Positions 1-5,671 are shown, counted from the stretch's first letter. The stretch is 7,528 nucleotides of DNA from Pirellulales bacterium (GCA_030617125.1 JAUWWA010000076.1:1-7528), one strand, 5' to 3'. Numbers and translations: made by a program. The notes: generated by a model not told the origin, from the sequence alone.

Positions 1-236
1 AGCAGCGGCATGAAAGCGGTGTCTGACAGCGACCTGGTGGCGAACAGCAGACATGCCTGAACGTCTTCGCGAGTGATGCCGTCGTATTCATTGAGGATTT
101 CTGATTCCGTCGAGCCGTGTGCCAGGAGATTGAGAACATAATCAACGGTCAAGCGGGTCCCCTTGATTACCGGTTTTCCCGTCATAACCTTGGGATCGAC
201 GACAATTCGTTTGAGCAATTGTTCATCCTTTTTCAT
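1..236 (-). CDS. DUF433 family antitoxin-like protein (partial, C-terminus off window)
   Basis: The visible part is 78 codons, starting MKKDEQLLKRIVVDPKVM and continuing through TGKPVIKGTRLTVDYVLNLL, AHGSTESEILNEYDGITREDV and a QACLLFAT segment. The order I-x-x-DP-x-x-x-x-GKP-x-I-KGTRL, then a helix, then the E-I-L-x-x-Y-x-x-I-T-x-E-D-V segment is the DUF433 signature. This is a small winged-helix-like domain of about 75 residues that often acts as the antitoxin partner of a PIN-like (DUF5615) toxin. The ATG at 236-234 has a GGGAG Shine-Dalgarno (243-247) six bases upstream. The stop codon and any downstream toxin gene lie beyond the left edge, so pairing cannot be confirmed. Family assignment is confident; the antitoxin role is inference from the family. 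Confidence 0.88.
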   Translation of the reverse strand, partial: MKKDEQLLKRIVVDPKVMTGKPVIKGTRLTVDYVLNLLAHGSTESEILNEYDGITREDVQACLLFATRSLSDTAFMPL

Positions 237-291
237 AATGATCTCCCATCGGGCAATCCAGGAGTTTTGTGTACCACTTTCGCCACCACCC

Positions 292-320
292 ATGTTACGA
301 TCATCGCCAGTGAAAGTCAA
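292..320 (-). promoter_or_regulatory. Predicted sigma-70-type promoter of the DUF433 gene
   Basis: Read on the minus strand, a -35 box TTGACT (315-320, five of six to consensus) is separated by exactly 17 bp from a -10 box TAACAT (292-297, four of six). Transcription would start near 285, giving a leader of about 50 nt before the ATG at 236. The promoter lies in the 120-bp gap after the prepilin peptidase stop, so the DUF433 gene can be transcribed independently of the aro unit upstream. No intrinsic terminator is visible in that gap, so read-through is also possible. Confidence 0.5.
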
Positions 321-356
321 TCCGGCCGTGCCACTATCGCCACGCGATGCACGCCG

Positions 357-1523
357 TTACCGAAACAACCCCAGCACCATCTTCCAGAGTCCCAGCAGCA
401 CGGCCATCAGCGCCATGCAGAAGACCAAGACCAGCGGGACGAGCCAGCCGACGGCAAACGCGCCGGCGGCCCAGTCCCAAATGGCGACCCACTGAACGAT
501 CACCGCGACGGCGGCCAGGCAGAGGAACGGCCCATAGGGGATTTCGCTGTCGCGAAAGAGGATCACCTGCAATACGCCGACCAGCAACCCGGCCAGCGGC
601 GCGAGGAAGAAGATGATTAGGCAACTCTGCCAGCCGAGAAACGTGCCGATCATCGCCATAAGCGTGACGTCGCCGAAGCCCATGGCCTCGCGCTTCAAAG
701 CGGCGGTGCCGATAATGCGGACGGTCCAGACCAATCCTCCGGCGGCGGCCATGCCGACCAGCGCGCTGAGCAACCCTTGCCAAGGGCGGCCGCCAAGGCG
801 CCAAACCGCCGCGATCGCGACCGAGCCGATCAGCCCCATGGCCAGGGCCCGATAGGTGGCCCCTTCGCGGACCAGCCGTGCGCACATCAGCGCCCAAGCC
901 CGAGCCCATCCGTGACGCGTGTACCACGACCGCGGCATCAACGCGACGCACCACGCCCACCAGCATCCCAGGCCAATCAACAGCGGACCGGCCAGCGGGA
1001 ATCCGCTCAATCCCGGCGGCCACAAGCGGGGCGAAGCGAGGTGCATAAACGGGCACGTCTGTGTAGAAACCAGCCACCACAACGCCGGCGGGATGGCCAA
1101 GTCCGGCAACTGTGTCCACGGAAACGCTGCCGCCAGCAGCAGACCGGCCAACGCGCCCGGCACCGTGACGGCGTCGGGTATGATCTTCCGCTGGATGTCG
1201 ATCACCGAAGCGACCAGCATGAGCCAGACGAACACCACGTGGGCGGCGTATTGCCCGTGGAGCACCGTCTGCACGTTGGGCACAGCGGGCATGGGGGCCG
1301 TCGCCGGCAGCAGGCCCTGGCAGGCGATCTCCCACCAGTACAGTGCGGCCACACCCGCGCCGCCGAGCAACGTCATCCGTATCGGCCGGAGCCGCGATCC
1401 GCCCGGCCGGCAGTGCCCGGCCAGCCGGTCGACGCACACGTTCGCCGCGGTGCCGGTGCACATGCCGACGCCAAACAGCACCGCCAGGCGAACCGTCATC
1501 GGGATGGCCAGGATTGCGTTCAC
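357..1523 (-). CDS. Prepilin peptidase, A24 aspartic protease family (type IV pilin/pseudopilin leader peptidase)
   Basis: This is a 388-residue polytopic inner-membrane protein. Family A24 enzymes cut the leader from type IV prepilins or type II pseudopilins with two aspartates. Here they are Asp109 in a VASVIDIQRKIIPD segment and Asp285 in EAMGFGDVTLMAMIG, matching the D-x(6,7)-IPD and GxGD signatures. The N-terminus keeps only a trace of the usual start (G20-x3-G24-x3-N28-x4-R33) and lacks the paired CxxC motifs of the bifunctional peptidase/methyltransferase, so N-methylation is doubtful. The two aspartates are 176 residues apart, against about 65 in classical PilD; the extra loop is rich in Trp, Arg and Pro and holds at least one added hydrophobic segment. 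Translation starts at a GTG whose GTGA overlaps the aroK stop, with a GAGG about 10 bases upstream, implying translational coupling. No pilus or secretion gene adjoins it; the substrate may be the prepilin-like proteins common in planctomycetes (inference). Confidence 0.9.
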   Translation of the reverse strand: MNAILAIPMTVRLAVLFGVGMCTGTAANVCVDRLAGHCRPGGSRLRPIRMTLLGGAGVAALYWWEIACQGLLPATAPMPAVPNVQTVLHGQYAAHVVFVWLMLVASVIDIQRKIIPDAVTVPGALAGLLLAAAFPWTQLPDLAIPPALWWLVSTQTCPFMHLASPRLWPPGLSGFPLAGPLLIGLGCWWAWCVALMPRSWYTRHGWARAWALMCARLVREGATYRALAMGLIGSVAIAAVWRLGGRPWQGLLSALVGMAAAGGLVWTVRIIGTAALKREAMGFGDVTLMAMIGTFLGWQSCLIIFFLAPLAGLLVGVLQVILFRDSEIPYGPFLCLAAVAVIVQWVAIWDWAAGAFAVGWLVPLVLVFCMALMAVLLGLWKMVLGLFR

Positions 1524-2068
1524 GCGGAGGTTTCCTCGTTGGCTTCCCCGGCGAGGCGTTCGAGGCGGTCGAGGATTTCGGCCACGAGCTGCTCGGGAGT
1601 CTTTCTTTCGGTATCGACCACGAGATGGGCCGACTCGCGATAAATCGGCTCGCGCGCGACCAGCAACTGGACGATCTCTTCGAGCGGCCCACGCTCAGTG
1701 AGGTTGGGCCGGTGGGTGGCGGTCGTGGCGTCGGCCGACATGCGTGACAGGATCGTCTCCGGCTCGGCGAGCAACCAAACGACGGTTCCATTTCGGCGCA
1801 TGATACGCCGGGTTTCATCACGCAGGGGTGCTCCGCCGCCGGCCGCCAGCACGAGCCGCTCACGACGGCACAGATCGGCGATCACCTCGGCCTCCAGGTC
1901 GCGGAAGGCCGGCTCGCCGTCCTCGGCGAAGATTTGCGCGATCGACTTGCCCGAGCGCCGCTCGATCTCCACGTCGGCGTCGACCCACTCGTAATCAAGG
2001 CGCGTCGCCAACAGTCGCGCCAGTGTGGTCTTGCCGGTCGCTCGGTAGCCGATGAGGATCAGTAGCAT
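1520..2068 (-). CDS. aroK: Shikimate kinase
   Basis: This 182-residue cytoplasmic enzyme phosphorylates shikimate with ATP to shikimate 3-phosphate. The family landmarks are all present: Walker A GYRATGKTT (residues 7-15), the acidic pair Asp29/Asp31 in WVDADVEIE, the shikimate-binding GEPAFRDLE with Arg55, the GGG loop at 76-78, the lid segment HRPNLTE with Arg119, and the adenine-side AREPIYRESA with Arg138. Length is typical (about 170-190 residues). It follows aroDE after 58 bp on the same strand and overlaps the prepilin peptidase start by 4 bp, so the three genes probably share a transcript. The ATG at 2068 is preceded by the heptad repeat ending ACCCACTATCA, with no purine-rich Shine-Dalgarno. 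No better in-frame start is seen, because the protein begins directly with the first beta strand (MLLILIG). Confidence 0.96.
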   Translation of the reverse strand: MLLILIGYRATGKTTLARLLATRLDYEWVDADVEIERRSGKSIAQIFAEDGEPAFRDLEAEVIADLCRRERLVLAAGGGAPLRDETRRIMRRNGTVVWLLAEPETILSRMSADATTATHRPNLTERGPLEEIVQLLVAREPIYRESAHLVVDTERKTPEQLVAEILDRLERLAGEANEETSA

Positions 2069-2071
2069 TGA

Positions 2072-2129
2072 TAGTGGGTAGTGGGTAGTGGGTAGTTGCC
2101 AGCCACCGGCGACTATCCACTATCCACTA
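2072..2129. repeat. Inverted heptad repeats forming a hairpin between aroDE and aroK
   Basis: On the plus strand there are three perfect copies of TAGTGGG (2072-2092) plus TAGT, then after a 15-nt loop two copies of ACTATCC (2112-2125) plus ACTA. The arms 2079-2096 and 2112-2129 pair at 18 of 18 positions if two G-T pairs are allowed, and GCC/GGC (2098-2100 with 2108-2110) extends the stem into the loop. In the minus-strand mRNA the two G-T positions become A-C mismatches. The hairpin begins at the aroDE stop codon (CTA, 2127-2129) and its other arm ends a few bases before the aroK ATG (2068). No U-run follows, so it is not a standard intrinsic terminator. Confidence 0.8.
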
Positions 2130-3614
2130 GTATTTCACCGCTCCGGTTGCCCGCTTGATCACGTCGCGCATCAACTCGGCGGGGCCGTCCTGGCCGGTGA
2201 AAAGTTGAAACTGCGAACACGCCTGACGGACGAACATCTCCACGCCGGTGACGACCTTGCAGTTTCGGCTTCGGGCGTCCTTGATCAGCAGCGTGCTTTC
2301 GGGATTGTAGACGGCGTCGAAGACGATCATCGAGGGCCGCAGGTGGTGCTTCTCGTAGGGCGTCTCGTCGACGTCGGGGTGCATGCCAACCGGCGTACCG
2401 TTGGCCAGCAGATCGGCCGAGACGGTATGCCGCAGCGACCATTCGACCGAGCGACAGCCAAAGCGTCTGGCCTGTTGGATGGCACGTTGGGCGACGCCGT
2501 CGGTCAGGACAACCTCGGCGCCGCGTTCTAACAACCCGTAGGTGACGGCCATGCCCACGCCGCCGGCGCCCATGACCAGTGCGGTCTTGCCGCTGAGCCA
2601 TTTTCCACCTTTTTGGGCGACGTCGGCGACGGCTTCCAGCGCGCTCATCGCGGCCTGATGATCGGTGTTGTATCCCAGCCGTGTCGGGCCGTCGAACAGC
2701 ACCGTGTTAGCGGCCCCGATGCCGCGCACGGCGTCGTCCGACTCGGTCAACTTCTCGACGATGCTCTCCTTATGGGGAATCGTGACGCTCAGCCCTTTGA
2801 CGCCGAATTGCGCGGCGTCGTCGATGAACTGTGAAAGATGCTCGCGCGGCACGCGAAACGGAACGTAGACCTTGTTCAGCCCCGTCTGCGTGAAAGCCTT
2901 GTTGTGGATCAGCGGGCTGAGACTATGGCCGATCGGGTCGGCAACCACGCCGAAGACTTCCGTGTCCTCGTTAATCCGGTCGTAGTGGTAGACCTCGGTC
3001 ATCTCGCGATAGCTGAGTTGGCCCGGCGCCAACGCCCGTTCTTGATGAAACGTGGCAAGGGTGAACGGCGCGCCGAAGCGTCCGGCCAGTATCCGCGTGG
3101 GGATACCCATGTCGCCCATGCAGATCGCGATGGTCGGCGTCTCGCTCTGGCGGGTGAGTTCGAGCATCCGCAGGTTGTCGTGCGGATGGTTCGCCATCGT
3201 GCAGATTTTCACAACGTCGGGGTCCAGGCCGCACAAGCGGCGATGAATATCGCCGACGTTGGCGGGCGTTTTGCGGAAGTCGTGCAAGCTGACGATCCGC
3301 TTGGTCTTGCCGAAGCGGGGAATCTTCTCCGCCAGATCGTCTTCCAGGTCGACATACTCCACGCCCTCGGCAATCGCCGTGCGAAGCAGCATAATCCGCT
3401 CCTGCTCGGTGCCGGCGAATTTCCCGCCGTCGATCTCCCGCCGGCAGGTAATGACGACCGGAGACGGACGGTCGACGATCAGCCGCTTGATGTTCACGTC
3501 GCCGTTGATGTAGTCGAGCCGCAGTTCAACAAGCCGGGCGCCCTGCTCGACCAGGTGCCGGTGCTCCGCCAGCACGTGCTGATGTCGCCCGCGGCCAATG
3601 CTAACGCAAATCAT
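2127..3614 (-). CDS. aroDE: Bifunctional type I 3-dehydroquinate dehydratase / shikimate dehydrogenase
   Basis: This is a 495-residue fusion covering two consecutive shikimate-pathway steps in the cytoplasm. Residues 1-215 are a class I dehydroquinase: ELRLDY (30-35), VITCR (54-58), VDLEDD (88-93), catalytic His111 in SLHDF, Schiff-base Lys136 in DVVKI, and ALAPGQLS (194-201). Residues 218-495 are shikimate dehydrogenase: SLSP shikimate-binding loop (231-234), catalytic Lys282 in TIPHK, Asn303 in AANT, Asp318 in YNTDH, and an NADP-binding GAGGVG (349-354). The same domain order occurs in plants and chlamydiae, and its presence here suits a PVC-group bacterium. I chose the ATG at 3614 because the dehydroquinase fold starts at once (MICVSIG) and the upstream in-frame extension to a GTG at 3683 only translates repeat DNA. 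That extended start does have a GGGGAG nearby, so it cannot be fully excluded. It is first in a unit with aroK and the prepilin peptidase, and divergent from hisH. Confidence 0.96.
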   Translation of the reverse strand: MICVSIGRGRHQHVLAEHRHLVEQGARLVELRLDYINGDVNIKRLIVDRPSPVVITCRREIDGGKFAGTEQERIMLLRTAIAEGVEYVDLEDDLAEKIPRFGKTKRIVSLHDFRKTPANVGDIHRRLCGLDPDVVKICTMANHPHDNLRMLELTRQSETPTIAICMGDMGIPTRILAGRFGAPFTLATFHQERALAPGQLSYREMTEVYHYDRINEDTEVFGVVADPIGHSLSPLIHNKAFTQTGLNKVYVPFRVPREHLSQFIDDAAQFGVKGLSVTIPHKESIVEKLTESDDAVRGIGAANTVLFDGPTRLGYNTDHQAAMSALEAVADVAQKGGKWLSGKTALVMGAGGVGMAVTYGLLERGAEVVLTDGVAQRAIQQARRFGCRSVEWSLRHTVSADLLANGTPVGMHPDVDETPYEKHHLRPSMIVFDAVYNPESTLLIKDARSRNCKVVTGVEMFVRQACSQFQLFTGQDGPAELMRDVIKRATGAVKY

Positions 3615-3616
3615 GG

Positions 3617-3651
3617 TAGTGGTCAGTGGATCGTGGTTCGTGGTCAGTGCG
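3617..3651. repeat. Degenerate heptad tract next to the aroDE start
   Basis: Five 7-bp units in strict register on the plus strand, TAGTGGT, CAGTGGA, TCGTGGT twice, and CAGTGCG, share a GTGG core. Read towards aroDE (minus strand) the units have the form CACTGAC, CACGATC and CACTACC, and the last one ends directly at the ATG at 3614. This is the same family as the tracts at 2072-2129 and 3923-3985. A period of seven is not a multiple of three, so the tract is not a coding repeat. Confidence 0.8.
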
Positions 3652-3655
3652 TGGG

Positions 3656-3676
3656 AAAAGGGGACAGGCACCTTTT
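3656..3676. repeat. REP-like palindromic element
   Basis: AAAAGG (3656-3661) and CCTTTT (3671-3676) form a perfect 6-bp stem around the 9-nt loop GGACAGGCA. The core GGGGACAGGCACCTTTTT resembles interspersed palindromes I remember from planctomycete and other genomes, of the kind associated with REP-type tyrosine transposases. That resemblance is from memory and only one copy is in this window, so the element class is inference. It lies inside the predicted aroDE leader, next to the heptad tract. Confidence 0.45.
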
Positions 3677-3694
3677 TCTTCACGTCGCTCCCCT

Positions 3695-3723
3695 ATTGTG
3701 CCGGATTCGTCGGGGAAAATCAA
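3695..3723 (-). promoter_or_regulatory. Predicted sigma-70-type promoter of aroDE
   Basis: On the minus strand, TTGATT (3718-3723) is followed after exactly 17 bp by CACAAT (3695-3700); each matches consensus at four of six bases. Initiation would fall near 3688, giving a leader of roughly 75 nt to the ATG at 3614. That places the GGGGAG at 3688-3693 at or just upstream of the start site, which argues against translation from the GTG at 3683. The inverted repeat ACCCG/CGGGT (3724-3740) directly abuts the -35 box and could be an operator. Confidence 0.5.
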
Positions 3724-3922
3724 ACCCGGTTCCGGCGGGTATTGGCTTATACCTCCGAAGCGACCGATTTCGCTTGCAACTGCGATGAACTCCGGGCCTT
3801 GCGATCGCGTCGGTTCTTGAACATACTGGTTGAATGTCTCGCTTCCGCGTGACCTCTCGGACCGCAGTCCGGGGGCGTTCGGCCACAAGTGTCAGGCGGC
3901 GTTTCGATGCGAGTAAAAAGTG

Positions 3923-3985
3923 CTGACCACTGACCATTCACCACTGACAGCCGATACTTGATCCCTGACGCCTGACAACTGACCA
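3923..3985. repeat. Degenerate heptad tract in front of hisH
   Basis: Nine consecutive 7-bp units in exact register, most of the form CTGACNN (CTGACCA three times, CTGACAG, CTGACGC, CTGACAA), with three more diverged units (TTCACCA, CCGATAC, TTGATCC). The tract is followed by six C residues and then the hisH ATG at 3992. Read in the hisH direction it has the same sense and register as the aroDE and aroK leader tracts read in their own directions. Confidence 0.82.
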
Positions 3986-3991
3986 CCCCCC

Positions 3992-4603
3992 ATGATCACC
4001 ATCATCGACTACGGAATGGGCAACCTTCGCAGCGTGCAGAAGGGTTTTGAGCGGATTGGGCATGAGGCGGCCCTCAGCAGCGATCCGGCCGAGGCGACCG
4101 CAGCCAGCAAGGTGGTCTTGCCCGGTGTCGGCGCGTTCGAGGACGCCATGCTCGAACTCGAGCGCCGCGGCCTGATCGAGCCGGTGCTCAAGGCCATCGG
4201 CTCGGGAAAGCCGTTCTTGGGGATCTGCCTCGGGCTGCAACTGCTCTTCGACGTCAGCTACGAGCACGGCGAGCACCGTGGCCTTGGCGTGTTGCCCGGC
4301 GAGGTCGTCCGGTTTGACTTGCCGCCGGAATATTCCGTTCCGCACATGGGCTGGAACCAGGTCTCGATCCCTCGCCGGCCGCCGATCCTCGAAGGCATTG
4401 ACGAGGGGACGTATTTCTATTTCGTCCATTCCTATTACGTCGTGCCGCGCAATCGGGACGTGATCGCCACCGAGACCGACTACGGCGGCGACTTTTGCTC
4501 GATGATCTGGCGCGATAATCTCTTCGCCACGCAGTTCCACCCGGAAAAGAGCCAGCAGGACGGCCTGCGAATCCTGAAGAACTTCGCGGAGTTCCCCGGC
4601 TAG
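3992..4603 (+). CDS. hisH: Imidazole glycerol phosphate synthase, glutamine amidotransferase subunit HisH
   Basis: This 203-residue class I glutaminase releases ammonia from glutamine and channels it to HisF, which makes imidazole glycerol phosphate and AICAR in histidine synthesis. The N-terminus [15 protein letters not shown] is the HisH signature. The nucleophile is Cys79 in GICLGLQ, and the rest of the triad is His183 and Glu185 in QFHPEKS. PGVGAF (44-49) forms the oxyanion-side loop, and HMGWNQ plus YFVHSYYV are typical HisH-HisF interface segments. Length is normal. No hisF, hisA or other his gene adjoins it, so the his genes are probably scattered here. The ATG at 3992 follows six Cs and the heptad tract, with no Shine-Dalgarno. 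It ends 38 bp before the convergent rubrerythrin stop; the palindrome GGCTAGCC spans its stop codon but no intrinsic terminator is evident. Confidence 0.97.
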   Translation: MITIIDYGMGNLRSVQKGFERIGHEAALSSDPAEATAASKVVLPGVGAFEDAMLELERRGLIEPVLKAIGSGKPFLGICLGLQLLFDVSYEHGEHRGLGVLPGEVVRFDLPPEYSVPHMGWNQVSIPRRPPILEGIDEGTYFYFVHSYYVVPRNRDVIATETDYGGDFCSMIWRDNLFATQFHPEKSQQDGLRILKNFAEFPG

Positions 4604-4641
4604 CCCGGATGATTCATAACGCCCATTTTGAGGTGTTGCTG

Positions 4642-5217
4642 TTACCAGTTCTCGGCCAGCAACTCGAAATGTGCTTGAGGATGCGCGCAGGCCGGGCAGA
4701 CCTTGGGGGCCTCGTTGCCTTCGTGGAGATAGCCGCAGTTGCGGCATCGCCAGACGACCTTCTTGTCCTTCTTGAACACCGTGCCCGCTTCTACGTTCGC
4801 CAGCAGGCCCAAGTAACGCTTCTCGTGCTGCTTTTCGGCCACGGCAATGGCCTCGAACACGCCGGCGACGTTTTCGAAACCTTCTTCTCGTGCGATCGCG
4901 GCGAACTCGGGATACATGTTCTCCCATTCGTGGTGCTCACCGGCGGCTGAGGCCTTGAGGTTCTCGGCCGTGCTGTCGATGATCCCGGCCGGGAAAGCGG
5001 CCTGGATTTCGACCTCGCCGCCTTCGAGGAACTTGAACAGCCGCTTGGCGTGCTCCCGCTCCTGGTTGGCGGTTTCCTCGAAGACGTCGGCGATCTGGAC
5101 GAAGCCCTCTTTTCTCGCCTTGCCGGCGAAGTACGGGTAACGGTTGCGGGCCTGCGACTCGCCCGCAAACGCCGTCAGCAGATTCCTTTCCGTCCTGCTT
5201 CCCTTCAAGCTGCTCAT
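4642..5217 (-). CDS. rbr: Rubrerythrin (di-iron peroxidase with C-terminal rubredoxin domain)
   Basis: This 191-residue cytoplasmic enzyme reduces hydrogen peroxide to water using electrons from rubredoxin-like donors. The N-terminal four-helix domain carries the expected di-iron ligands: Glu20, Glu53 with His56 (EREH), Glu94 and Glu97, Glu128 and His131 (EKQH). The C-terminal rubredoxin site is Cys158, Cys161, Cys174 and Cys177. Length and Cys positions match the classical Desulfovibrio protein, as I recall it. I chose the ATG at 5217 because AAGGA (5225-5229) lies seven bases upstream; an ATG two codons earlier is too close to that site, and the longer open frame only reads intergenic DNA. 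It is last in the oxidative-stress operon, 58 bp after desulfoferrodoxin, and converges on hisH. Confidence 0.97.
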   Translation of the reverse strand: MSSLKGSRTERNLLTAFAGESQARNRYPYFAGKARKEGFVQIADVFEETANQEREHAKRLFKFLEGGEVEIQAAFPAGIIDSTAENLKASAAGEHHEWENMYPEFAAIAREEGFENVAGVFEAIAVAEKQHEKRYLGLLANVEAGTVFKKDKKVVWRCRNCGYLHEGNEAPKVCPACAHPQAHFELLAENW

Positions 5218-5224
5218 TCGCATT

Positions 5225-5229
5225 TCCTT
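5225..5229 (-). promoter_or_regulatory. Shine-Dalgarno that fixes the rubrerythrin start
   Basis: AAGGA on the minus strand sits 7 nt upstream of the ATG at 5217 but only 1 nt upstream of the alternative ATG at 5223, so the shorter protein beginning MSSLKG is favoured. Confidence 0.75.
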
Positions 5230-5275
5230 TCGTGCGGTTCGGCCTGTTGCCGGTGGGTGCAAACTGTGCAAACAA

Positions 5276-5656
5276 TTACCCGGTTTTCCACAATCCGTGC
5301 AGATTGCAGAACTCGCGGGCGGTGATCTCCCCACCCTCAATCTGGAAGAGGGCCTCGGGCGGATCGCCGGGGCTGAGGAACTGTCGGTAGGCTCGGCCGT
5401 CGGCGATCACCTCGATCCACTCGATGTAGTGCTTCTCCTCCATCGGGTGTTGCACCGCGCCGATCTTGACGCGGATGCCGCCGTCGACCTTCTGGATCAC
5501 CGGCACGTGCTTTTCTTCGGCGGCGTCGGTGGTATTCTCGGTGAGCAACACCATCGGCTGGCCACAGCAGACGAGTTTGCCATCGCCGGCGTGAATCACC
5601 TCAACGATGTTGCCGCAAATAGCGCACTTGTAGAGCTGTAGGTTGGCGGTAGCCAT
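5276..5656 (-). CDS. dfx: Desulfoferrodoxin (class I, two-iron superoxide reductase)
   Basis: This 126-residue cytoplasmic enzyme reduces superoxide to hydrogen peroxide without making oxygen. The N-terminal desulforedoxin domain binds Fe(Cys)4 through Cys11, Cys14 and the adjacent pair Cys30/Cys31. The catalytic domain has the Fe(His)4Cys set: His50 (EEKH), His70 and His76 (HPMEEKH), Cys117 and His120 (EFCNLH). Glu48-Lys49, just before His50, match the active-site pair that guides superoxide in characterised enzymes. Length equals the classical protein. The start is the ATG at 5656, with AAAGGAG eight bases upstream; a TTG at 5674 would overlap that site. It lies between peroxiredoxin and rubrerythrin in the perR-headed operon. 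Its product, peroxide, is the substrate of both neighbours. Confidence 0.97.
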   Translation of the reverse strand: MATANLQLYKCAICGNIVEVIHAGDGKLVCCGQPMVLLTENTTDAAEEKHVPVIQKVDGGIRVKIGAVQHPMEEKHYIEWIEVIADGRAYRQFLSPGDPPEALFQIEGGEITAREFCNLHGLWKTG

Positions 5657-5664
5657 GTTCGGAA

Positions 5665-5671
5665 CTCCTTT
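5665..5671 (-). promoter_or_regulatory. Strong Shine-Dalgarno of desulfoferrodoxin
   Basis: AAAGGAG lies 8 nt before the ATG at 5656. It excludes the upstream in-frame TTG at 5674, which would overlap the site itself. Confidence 0.8.

Larger units (their letters stand above)
3615..3991. other. Divergent intergenic spacer between aroDE and hisH
   Basis: This 377-bp stretch has no convincing coding region; its short open frames read through repeats or antisense frames and match nothing I recognise. It holds, from left to right, a heptad tract abutting the aroDE start, a REP-like palindrome, the predicted aroDE promoter, three inverted repeats, and a nine-unit heptad tract abutting the hisH start. 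The inverted repeats are ACCCG/CGGGT at 3724-3740, AAGCGA/TCGCTT at 3758-3775, and a 9-bp stem with two G-T pairs at 3854-3875. None of the three is followed by a T-run. The middle, about 3740-3910, could hold an unrecognised structured leader or small RNA, but there is no direct evidence for transcription. Confidence 0.6.

Noticed and set aside
777..1701. Long plus-strand open frames across the prepilin peptidase
   Set aside because: Antisense to a well-supported membrane protein. The products are Arg/Pro/His-rich and low in complexity.
334..1863. 509-codon minus-strand open frame
   Set aside because: It is out of frame with the prepilin peptidase and aroK, which carry full sets of catalytic motifs in the same DNA. 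Its product is Arg/Gly/Ala-rich with no family signature, typical of a GC-rich shadow frame.
2838..3788. 316-codon plus-strand open frame opposite aroDE
   Set aside because: Antisense to the dehydroquinase domain, whose catalytic residues are intact. No recognisable domain in the antisense product.
3801..3808. GCGATCGC octamer resembling the cyanobacterial HIP1 repeat
   Set aside because: The genes do not look cyanobacterial, and isolated copies are expected by chance in GC-rich DNA.
3799..3827. Plus-strand TTGCGA, 17 bp, CATACT as a hisH promoter
   Set aside because: Each box matches at only four of six bases and the leader would be about 160 nt. Too weak to call in a sequence of this length, though hisH must have a promoter somewhere in the spacer.
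3747..3986. Small minus-strand open frames in the aroDE-hisH spacer
   Set aside because: They start in the heptad repeats, overlap one another in different frames, and have neither ribosome sites nor family motifs.
4604..4641. Terminator between the convergent hisH and rbr genes
   Set aside because: Only the palindrome GGCTAGCC at the hisH stop is visible. There is no adequate stem followed by a T-run on either strand.
3938..4927. 329-codon minus-strand open frame across hisH and into rubrerythrin
   Set aside because: It runs antisense to hisH and out of frame with rubrerythrin, both of which have complete active sites.
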